A DNA stretch of 20,629 nucleotides from JBEKZQ01 sp049509675 (GTDB taxonomy: Bacteria; Planctomycetota; Planctomycetia; Pirellulales; Thermoguttaceae): positions 1-20,629 of the forward strand of contig JBEKZQ010000252.1 in assembly GCA_049509675.1 (NCBI GenBank), given 5' to 3'. Position 1 is the first letter of the stretch. Each line of letters opens with the position of its first letter. A model generated the notes under the pieces. That model saw only the letters and a list, made by a program, of their open reading frames with translations, was not told the origin of the DNA and did not search any database. Shown piece after piece: positions 6,667 to 12,905 of this stretch. The position numbers and the translations under genes were made by a program.

Positions 6667-7664
6667 CGCTTATAGGCTTATTCCACCGAGGTAGTTGTCT
6701 TGGGGGCATGCTTCTTTGGGGCATGGTCATAGTTGCAATGACTGCATGGTGGACAAGCGCCGACGAGCCGACCGGCCGCCAACCGCGGCAGAGAGCGTTG
6801 CCGGCGAATCAGTCCGGCGGCGAAGCGGAACCGCAAGGGCGGTTGCCGGCCATGTTCGAGAAGCTCTTGCCATTGCACACGAGGCTCGCACCGCCCCAAC
6901 CAGGCGATTGGCTGGCTGAGCACAAGGAGCCGGGCCAGTCCTACTCGCAGTACCTCCGCGGGCGACCGATCCGCGTGGACCGGCGGCGCCGGGTGATCTA
7001 CGTTCAACCGCTCGGTGAGTTCGACTCTGCCCAGCGAAAGGTGCTCGACCGGACGACCGAGTTCTTGGGCATCTACTTCCAGTTGCCGGTCAAGATCCGC
7101 GAGGATCTATCCTTGGACCTGGTTCCGGCAAAGGCCCGGCGAGAGCATCCGACCTGGCATGTCAAACAGATCCTGTCAACCTACGTGTTGGACGAAGTAT
7201 TGCGGCCGCGACTGCCCGCCGACGCCTGTGCGTATATTGCGCTGACGACGTCGGACTTGTGGCCCGGCCAGGGATGGAATTTCGTGTTCGGCCAGGCGTC
7301 GTTGACCGATCGCGTGGGCGTGTGGTCGATCGCCCGCAACGGCGATCCCCACGGCGGCGGCGCGGCCTTCCGGCTGTGCCTGCTCCGCACGCTCAAGACC
7401 GCCTCGCACGAGACGGGGCACATGTTCTCGATCAAGCACTGCACTTTGTACGAGTGCAACATGTGCGGCAGCAACCATCGGGAGGAATCGGACCGTCGCC
7501 CCCTGTGGCTTTGCCCGCACTGCTTGGCGAAGCTCTGGCACGCCACCGGAGCCGATCCCGTTCGACGCTTCAAGGACCTCGTAGCTTTCAGCAGCCGCGA
7601 GGGACTCAAGCCGGAGAAGGAATTCTACGAGAAATCGCTTGCGCTCTTGGAAGAAGCGAAGTAG
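6663..7664 (+). CDS. Archaemetzincin-type zinc protease (M54), probably exported
   Basis: This 333-residue protein has the archaemetzincin signature: HETGHMFSIKHC (His249, Glu250, His253, His259, Cys260), then CNM at 265-267, then GSNHREESDRRPLWLCPHC with Cys284/Cys287. The GSNHxEExDRRPLxLCPxCLxKL block is also the one seen in vertebrate AMZ1/AMZ2. Ser256 stands where metzincins normally have Gly in HExxHxxGxxH. A hydrophobic segment (about 14-31) ending in SADEP suggests export, unlike the soluble archaeal enzymes. ATG 6663 overlaps the GH43 stop as ATGA, so translation is coupled. The frame is open further upstream inside GH43, but that part shadows the GH43 gene. Substrate unknown. Confidence 0.85.
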   Translation: MTLIGLFHRGSCLGGMLLWGMVIVAMTAWWTSADEPTGRQPRQRALPANQSGGEAEPQGRLPAMFEKLLPLHTRLAPPQPGDWLAEHKEPGQSYSQYLRGRPIRVDRRRRVIYVQPLGEFDSAQRKVLDRTTEFLGIYFQLPVKIREDLSLDLVPAKARREHPTWHVKQILSTYVLDEVLRPRLPADACAYIALTTSDLWPGQGWNFVFGQASLTDRVGVWSIARNGDPHGGGAAFRLCLLRTLKTASHETGHMFSIKHCTLYECNMCGSNHREESDRRPLWLCPHCLAKLWHATGADPVRRFKDLVAFSSREGLKPEKEFYEKSLALLEEAK

Positions 7665-7796
7665 AACGCCGCCGGGATTCGTCACTTGCCCGCGATCATT
7701 GTTGTGCATGGTGATCGGCCTGCCGTGCCGCAAGTGCCGCGGGCAGATCCGCGCGGTTGACCAGCCACAGGTGTTCCGGGAGTTGCTTCGCGTTAT

Positions 7797-7828
7797 GGTT
7801 CCGCCCGAGGCTCGGTGGCCCGGGAACC
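7797..7828. terminator. Possible bidirectional stem-loop between convergent genes
   Basis: Within the 184-bp gap between the archaemetzincin (+) and the large glycosidase (-), GGTTCC (7797-7802) pairs with GGAACC (7823-7828), with a smaller CCGAG/CTCGG-type hairpin inside. There is no U-tract on either strand, so factor-independent termination is uncertain. The rest of this gap shows no gene I can support. Confidence 0.25.
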
Positions 7829-7848
7829 ACGCAGATCGGTATGGGCCT

Positions 7849-10800
7849 TTAGCCGCCGGTGCATGCGGCGCGAAGTTCTTGGATGTCCCGGTCGCCGACG
7901 CGGACGCGGACCTCGCGGGCCGTCGCGTTGACCGGCAGCGGAAAGTTCAACGAGCGGCTCTCCCCGGAGGCCAGCGAGTGGAAGTGCTGGGGCGCCGGCC
8001 ACTCGGCCGGCGCTGCGGCGGCCGACGGCAACACCTCGACCACGCCGTCCTGCGCGGTGCGCGAGCGGCCGGTGAGCGTCACTTGGACGCCGCCCGCGGC
8101 GGGCCGCGCCGTGACGGCCACCGCGTCGAGGTCGATCATCTTGGCCGCCGCCAGGGCCTCTTCCAGCACCGCGCGATCTCCGGCGCGGCAGCGCAGGTAG
8201 GTGGGGCGCTCCGCCGGCAGCGACACTTCGATGCCGTGATGTCCAGCCACCACGCGTACTTCATTGCCCATCAGGTCGAAGGCCCGCAGCGACTCGACGG
8301 ACCCCGGCAGCAGCAGCCGCGCCGGCGCGTTCAAGTTCCAGGCGACGCACACCGGCGCGTCGCCCTCGAAGAGATGGACGAAGGCGTTCTTGCCCGCTGC
8401 AAACGACCGCCGGTAGGCCGTGCCCTCCAGGAAGGAGGCGCAGGCGTTCAGGGCCGCCAGCCGCGGCCGAGGGATGTAATCCTCGTAGAAAACGGCCCAG
8501 CCGTAGGTCGGGCTGGTCTGGGCCGAGAACCAGAAGTACTTGCCGATGCCCAACGCGCGGAGCGTGACCACGTTACGCGTGTAGAGCGCGGCCACGTCGG
8601 CCTCACAGAGCGAGGGAGCCATGTAGCCGTCGTCATCGCCGCCGACGCCTTGCTCGGTGTGCCAGATGGGCTTGTCGCCGCCGTTGGCCGCCAGAATGGC
8701 CCGCACGGCCTCGGTCTGCTTGGGCAGGTTCGCCTCCGGCCGTTCGATCTGGCTGTAGGAGTGCTCGCTCACCACGTCCATCGTCGAGGCCGTGCCCAGA
8801 GCCAGCGTGTTCTTCATGAAGGGAAGCGGCACCCCGGCAAAACCGACGACCTTGGCCTTCGGGTCCTGCCGGCGGATCGCCGGCGTGGAATGGTTCAACA
8901 AACCCGCGTATTGCTGCGGCGTCAAGACACCGTGAGGGGAACTGCCCATCGTCGGCTCGTTCCAGACCTCGTAGGCGGTGATCCGACCTTTGTAGCGCTG
9001 GGCGATCTTGCCGACCCACACGCTCCACTCGGGCAGCACGCTGTCGTAGGGACACTCCTGAATAGCGGCCTGCGACTGGCCGGAACCCGGCCGCTGCGAA
9101 ATGGGGCCGGTCCAAGCTTGTTCGTACGAGGAATAGTAACGCAGCAGGATGGGCATGATCCGCATCTTGGCGCCATCGACCGCGTTGAACTGGCGGTCGT
9201 ATTCGGTCCAGTCGAACTTGCCCCGCTGTTTCTCGCACATGCCCCAACCCCACCAGCCGCGGATCCACTTCACGCCGCACTGCGAGAGGACTTCCATGTT
9301 GCGCGCCAGGTGGGCCGTAGGCTCCCGTTCCATGTGCGTGTTCATGGCGAAGACCGAATCCTCGGCGTTTCCCACGCCCATCAGTGGAACGATCACGGCG
9401 TACTTCAACTCGGCGCCTTGCCGCCAGGTTTGGCCTTCGCAACTCAGCTCAAAGCCCAGGCGGAAGGTCCCGCGCCGGCCGGTGTTGATCGCCAGAGTTG
9501 CCTCCTTGGCGCCGCCGGCCGGCACGTCGAACGTGCCCACCGACGCGGCCGAAAGCTGCTTGCCGTCCCAATCCACGATGCTGGTGCGGACCTCGACGCA
9601 ATGGTCCTTGGCGTCGCTGTTGACGATCCGTAGCGGCATCTCCGCGGAGCGGCCTGCAAAGAACAGGTTGCCCACGGACCCCGCCTTTGCGCCGACGCCG
9701 ATCTTGTCGCGGAGCGTCAAGGCGCCCTCCCCCTCGCCGGCCATCAGCCGCACGTCGTCCACCCACAGTTGCCCGTAGCGCGGCGGGTCGATCCGCACGC
9801 ATAAGGAGGGCGCGGTCCAGTCGTCGGGAAGCGTGAAGGAGCGGGAAAGCAGCTTCCACTCCGTGCCCAACTCGGCGCTCTGGCTCAAGGACTGCGCGCG
9901 ATTACCGCGGCCGCCTCCGCCCCAACCAACGGCAGTGGCCATGATCGAGGCCTTCCGGCCGGCGGCATCCGCTCGCATGCGGGCGCTGAGCGTGTAGCGC
10001 ATGCCGGGCTGCGCCGGAATGGGCCGCGAGAGCAATGCCTGTTGCGGCCCTTGCTCGCGCAGGTCGGTGCTCGCTTCGGCCTCCGCCAGGGTCCGCAAGG
10101 AAAGCCGTCCGCTGGCCGGGTCCTTGGCATCGGTGCCCCAGAGCAGATTGGCGTCTCCCTCGCCGGCCAGCCGCCAGCCCATCAACCCCAACTCGAAGTC
10201 GCCGTTGGGCACCAGATTGCCGCTGGGAACGGGCTTGCGTTCGGGGGCCGCCTCGTGCATCGGTGAAAGCGGCTCGAAGGTGCGGGCCATGTTCGAGATC
10301 CGCACCGCGTCCATCTTGCCGTCCACCTCTTTGCCCATCGGATTCCAGTCGTTTGTGCCCAACAGGAGCGCCGGTTTGTTCTGGTTCAGCAGCCCCGGCG
10401 TGAGATCCGGGAATTGCTGCTTGGCATCCAGCACACCGTCGATGTAAGTGGCCACCGTCCGCGTCGCCGAATCGTAGGTCAGGGCCAGATGGGTCCAGCG
10501 ACCGACGGGCACGGGCCGGCATCCCTGGATGGTGCGCCACGCGCCGTCCACGCCCACCAGTGCAGTCATGTTGCTGTTGCCCAGACGAATCATGTACACG
10601 CCATTCTTGCAGAACAAGTCGCCGCCCGGCCGCGCGAGCTTGACCCAGACTTCGACCGTCAAGGCCCGCTCGGGGCGAAGCGCCGGATCGTCGGCAATTG
10701 CGGCGTGTCCCCGGTCAGTGGCCAGGGCGTAGCCCTCGCGTCCGGGCACCCAGGTGGCGCCGTGCAAGATGGCCGGCGGCGCTTTCACTTCGCAGGCCAC

Positions 10801-10953
10801 TCGATCGCCTCGGCCCTCGCGGAATCGCCACAGCCCCACGGTGGCGGTATCGGCAGTCAACGCCGTCTGCACCGGCTCGGCAGCCGACGGGGCCGTAATC
10901 ATGGCTGCCGCCAACGCACACGAACCCACGCCCAGAAAATACGACATCCGCAC
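7849..10953 (-). CDS. Large secreted multidomain glycosidase: LamG, CBM-like, clan GH-A catalytic domain
   Basis: This 1034-residue protein has a signal peptide (about 3-25, ending APSAAEP). A concanavalin/LamG fold follows at about 35-220 (GLWRFREGRGD, LTVEVWVKL, GRWTHLALTYD, DAVRISNMAR). Next are a carbohydrate-binding-like beta sandwich at about 245-410 (LVPNGDFELGLMGWR, WVDDVRL) and a further beta-rich segment. The (beta/alpha)8 glycosidase domain spans about 530-880. Catalytic candidates are the acid/base Glu in YEVWNEPTMG (about 666) and the nucleophile Glu in IWHTEQG (about 767), as in clan GH-A families such as GH39. GTG 10953 is chosen because AAGGAG lies 7 nt upstream; an ATG two codons later is badly spaced. 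It probably degrades an extracellular glycan. The exact family is not certain. Confidence 0.82.
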   Translation of the reverse strand: MRMSYFLGVGSCALAAAMITAPSAAEPVQTALTADTATVGLWRFREGRGDRVACEVKAPPAILHGATWVPGREGYALATDRGHAAIADDPALRPERALTVEVWVKLARPGGDLFCKNGVYMIRLGNSNMTALVGVDGAWRTIQGCRPVPVGRWTHLALTYDSATRTVATYIDGVLDAKQQFPDLTPGLLNQNKPALLLGTNDWNPMGKEVDGKMDAVRISNMARTFEPLSPMHEAAPERKPVPSGNLVPNGDFELGLMGWRLAGEGDANLLWGTDAKDPASGRLSLRTLAEAEASTDLREQGPQQALLSRPIPAQPGMRYTLSARMRADAAGRKASIMATAVGWGGGGRGNRAQSLSQSAELGTEWKLLSRSFTLPDDWTAPSLCVRIDPPRYGQLWVDDVRLMAGEGEGALTLRDKIGVGAKAGSVGNLFFAGRSAEMPLRIVNSDAKDHCVEVRTSIVDWDGKQLSAASVGTFDVPAGGAKEATLAINTGRRGTFRLGFELSCEGQTWRQGAELKYAVIVPLMGVGNAEDSVFAMNTHMEREPTAHLARNMEVLSQCGVKWIRGWWGWGMCEKQRGKFDWTEYDRQFNAVDGAKMRIMPILLRYYSSYEQAWTGPISQRPGSGQSQAAIQECPYDSVLPEWSVWVGKIAQRYKGRITAYEVWNEPTMGSSPHGVLTPQQYAGLLNHSTPAIRRQDPKAKVVGFAGVPLPFMKNTLALGTASTMDVVSEHSYSQIERPEANLPKQTEAVRAILAANGGDKPIWHTEQGVGGDDDGYMAPSLCEADVAALYTRNVVTLRALGIGKYFWFSAQTSPTYGWAVFYEDYIPRPRLAALNACASFLEGTAYRRSFAAGKNAFVHLFEGDAPVCVAWNLNAPARLLLPGSVESLRAFDLMGNEVRVVAGHHGIEVSLPAERPTYLRCRAGDRAVLEEALAAAKMIDLDAVAVTARPAAGGVQVTLTGRSRTAQDGVVEVLPSAAAAPAEWPAPQHFHSLASGESRSLNFPLPVNATAREVRVRVGDRDIQELRAACTGG

Positions 10954-11097
10954 GGCAAGTCTCCTTGTAGCATGGAATAGGGAGGTTTCGCCTGAGAAAG
11001 CAGAAAGACGATCGGCAGGACACAACAGGCAGGAAACCTCACGCTACCGGCCAAGTCAACACTGCGGAAGCACTGGCGGAGCCGGTGGTGCCCGGCA

Positions 11098-11498
11098 TCA
11101 CCCGGATGCTTTCCCTTGCTCTTGTCTTCCTTCTCCGCGTCTCCGGGTCTCTGCGGTTCCTTCCGTGCTTTCCTCCCCGCCGATCCATTCGTGCAGCCAG
11201 ACCGCGTCTTCGCGCAACTCTTCCAACGATTGTCGCAGCCCGACGAACTTGCGGCGGAAGGACAGCCATGCCAGTCCCGCCAGGCTGCCGGCGCCCAACA
11301 GGAGCAGCAGGCCGAGAATCAGCAGCCACCAGCCGCCACCAGGCCGCTGCCGGCCAGCCAAGCCAGCGTCCGGGCGTCAGACTCCAATTCCATCCGCGCC
11401 AGCTTCCAACGGAGTTCTAACAGTTCGCGCACGTCGGACGAGAGCGACTCGATCTCGTGCTTCACGTCGGCAAACAGGGGCCGATTGCGGTCAACCAT
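11098..11498 (-). pseudogene. YqjE/phage-holin-3_6-like membrane protein, broken by deletion and frameshift
   Basis: ATG 11498 has a fine SD (GGGAGG, 5 nt) and overlaps the previous gene's stop by 8 nt. The first frame reads a helix (SSDVRELLELRWKLARMELE), then the start of a membrane segment (TLAWLAGSGLVAA), and stops at 11319-11321. The rest of the family pattern continues in another frame from about 11330: WWLLILGLLLLLGAGSLAGL as the second membrane helix, then FRRKFVGLRQSLEELREDAV and WLHEW, the typical C-terminus. The loop between the two membrane helices and most of the first helix are missing, so both a deletion and a frame change have occurred. After HEW the frame runs into a dispersed repeat. 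Confidence 0.6.
11110..11175. repeat. Dispersed repeat of the 'cagagac-cggagacgcggag' type
   Basis: On the minus strand this stretch contains AACCGCAGAGACCCGGAGAC followed by GCGGAGAAGG. It is a low-complexity purine-rich repeat that I know from many planctomycete and other environmental genomes, where it yields spurious ETRRR-type peptides. Here it forms the C-terminal ETRRRGEGRQEQG of the broken YqjE-like frame. Boundaries are approximate. Confidence 0.45.
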
Positions 11499-11916
11499 GA
11501 TTGCCTCCCGTGGCGACGGCCGGCGCGGGCGCGACGCTCTCGGCGGCAGGAGGGGTCTTGGTGTTGGTGTTGGTGTTGGTGTTGGTTTCGCCCTGAGACC
11601 GGGCCATCAGATCGCCGAAGAACTGCGACAACTCGCCTTGCAGGCGGGAGACGATCTGGCGTCGGGCCTCGCTCATCATCAACTGACCCAGCCAACGAAC
11701 GATGCGGCCCGGCCGCAACGTGGCCGAAAGCGTCAGCCCCGCCCCCGCGGCGGCCAGCAGCGCATAAAACGGATAACGGCGCACATAGGTTCGCCAGGAC
11801 AACAGTCGCCGGCCCTGATCGCGGGCCGTGTGGATATGGCCGTCGATCCGCCGCCGCAGCCGGGCGATCCGCAGCCGCAACTCGCGCTGGGTCTGTTCTT
11901 GTTGGCGATCCCGCAT
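11491..11916 (-). CDS. Small membrane protein in the DUF883-type operon
   Basis: This 141-residue protein has a basic, Arg-rich helix (1-45), one membrane segment at about 49-68 (FYALLAAAGAGLTLSATL), an amphipathic stretch (about 75-105), and a low-complexity tail with repeated Asn-Thr encoded by a hexanucleotide tandem repeat. It starts 12 nt after the DUF883-like gene and overlaps the start of the YqjE-like gene by 8 nt. It therefore sits in the middle of what looks like a yqjD-yqjE-yqjK-type envelope operon. I do not recognise a named family. A role in anchoring something at the inner membrane is only inferred from its neighbours. Confidence 0.6.
   Translation of the reverse strand: MRDRQQEQTQRELRLRIARLRRRIDGHIHTARDQGRRLLSWRTYVRRYPFYALLAAAGAGLTLSATLRPGRIVRWLGQLMMSEARRQIVSRLQGELSQFFGDLMARSQGETNTNTNTNTKTPPAAESVAPAPAVATGGNHG
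11558..11588. repeat. Hexanucleotide tandem repeat (GGTGTT)n inside a coding region
   Basis: About four and a half copies of GGTGTT on the plus strand (AACACC on the coding strand) encode alternating Asn-Thr near the C-terminus of the membrane protein at 11491-11916. Because the unit is 6 bp, copy-number change would alter length without changing frame. Confidence 0.8.
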
Positions 11917-11928
11917 GGATATTACTGC

Positions 11929-12246
11929 TCAGCGGCGGAAAAACCGCCCCAGGAAAAAGCCCGCAATCGTGGCTAACACCAGCGTTTGGCCCGGATGCCT
12001 CTTGACGCACTGGACCGTTGCGTCGATGACGTCGCCGACGCGCCTTTCGCGCAACGCATCGATCTGTTCCGCAGCCTGGGCCCGGATCCGCTCGTAGGCT
12101 TGCTGGGCACGTGCCAGCTCTTCCTTCGCTCGTCGCAGGGCCTCGGCCGCCGCCGTTTCCACCGCCGACTCGATTCCGCACGCCTGGGCCTGGCCCGCCG
12201 AATTCGGCTCCACACCCATAGGATCACCGCCTGGATTGGTACTCAT
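11929..12246 (-). CDS. DUF883/ElaB-YqjD-like tail-anchored membrane protein
   Basis: This 105-residue protein has a long Ala/Glu-rich coiled-coil helix (about 28-72), then VKRHPGQTLVLATIAGFFLG, a C-terminal membrane anchor, ending in RFFRR. This matches the DUF883 family (E. coli ElaB, YqjD, YgaM), whose members are tail-anchored in the inner membrane. YqjD and its relatives are reported to bind ribosomes in stationary phase. The start has an excellent SD (AAGGAGGG, about 9 nt). It is the first gene of a three-gene minus-strand unit with the membrane protein at 11491-11916 and the broken YqjE-like gene. Function here is inferred from the family. Confidence 0.78.
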   Translation of the reverse strand: MSTNPGGDPMGVEPNSAGQAQACGIESAVETAAAEALRRAKEELARAQQAYERIRAQAAEQIDALRERRVGDVIDATVQCVKRHPGQTLVLATIAGFFLGRFFRR

Positions 12247-12326
12247 GGAAAGAACCCTCCTTTATGGCAAGGTTAGCTTTTTGGGCGCGATTGGCAAGCC
12301 ACTCCGATGGGTGGGACCAGAAAAAG

Positions 12327-12395
12327 GGGGACTGGCTCCGTGGCAGAAGTTGATTGGCGGTAGAAAAAAACGTCGCGGCGACGGTGCCAGTCCCC
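12327..12395. repeat. REPIN-like inverted pair (GGGGACTGG... / ...CCAGTCCCC)
   Basis: GGGGACTGGCTCCGT (12327-12341) and ACGGTGCCAGTCCCC (12381-12395) are reverse complements with one mismatch, separated by 39 bp and preceded by an A-run. Two inverted REP units around a spacer is the structure of a REPIN, mobilised in other genomes by RAYT (IS200/IS605-related) transposases. No RAYT gene is in the window. It sits between the divergent DUF883 operon and the protease gene, about 75 bp upstream of the protease start. Confidence 0.6.
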
Positions 12396-12470
12396 GTTCC
12401 CACGATTACTTGGCTGCCAACCATCCGGTACAATGATACAATGGGAGCGAGACTACGGAGGGCGCGAGCC

Positions 12471-12902
12471 ATGGGAGAGCATACAGCCGTGGGACGATTT
12501 TCGGTCGAGTTCGTGGTCGCCAACAATCGCGACGTGGTGCTCCTCGCCCCAGGCAGACCGATTTTGGACGGTGTCAGGCATGTTGTGCTTTCCGGCGTGG
12601 TCGACAGCGGGGCGGCACGCCTGGTCCTGCCCGGGCGCGTGGTCGACGAATTGCGGTTGCAGGTGGACGGCGAGACGACGGTCCGCTATGCGGACCAGCG
12701 CCGGGAGAAGCGGCCGTTGGTGAGCAACGTGTGGCTCGAACTCCTTGGGCGGCACGGCATCTTCTCGGCCGTTGTCGAGCCCGGACGCAGCGACGCCTTG
12801 ATCGGCGCCATCGTCCTGGAGGAACTCGACCTGTTGGTCGATTGCGCGACCCAGTCGTTGTATCCTCGCGAGCCGGATGCGATCCTGAGCGAAATCGAGT
12901 GA
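12471..12902 (+). CDS. Retropepsin-like aspartic protease domain protein
   Basis: This 143-residue protein shows a clan AA aspartic protease half-barrel. The catalytic-type motif is VVDSGAARLVLP (Asp45-Ser-Gly at about 45-47), in place of the usual D(T/S)G. A flap-like region of alternating hydrophobics (about 70-100) follows, then ALIGAIVLEELDLLVDCATQ (109-128), the hydrophobic-hydrophobic-Gly element plus final strand. Single-domain proteins of this type dimerise to form the active site. Cellular substrates in bacteria are poorly known. ATG 12471 is chosen for its GGAGGG, 8 nt upstream; ATG 12441 in the same frame has no SD. It ends 3 bp before the convergent VIT/VWA gene. Confidence 0.75.
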   Translation: MGEHTAVGRFSVEFVVANNRDVVLLAPGRPILDGVRHVVLSGVVDSGAARLVLPGRVVDELRLQVDGETTVRYADQRREKRPLVSNVWLELLGRHGIFSAVVEPGRSDALIGAIVLEELDLLVDCATQSLYPREPDAILSEIE

Positions 12903-12905
12903 CTC

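Noticed and set aside
7709..7848. Possible zinc-ribbon fragment (PCRKCRG) on the plus strand, or a short tail on the minus strand (HLWLVNRADLPAALAARQ), in the gap before the glycosidase
   Set aside because: Both are too short and unsupported by an SD or second motif; not claimed.
7639..9633. 664-codon open frame on the plus strand
   Set aside because: It is the antisense shadow of the large LamG-glycosidase, whose minus-strand reading shows domains, signal peptide and SD. The plus product is Arg/Gly-rich without motifs.
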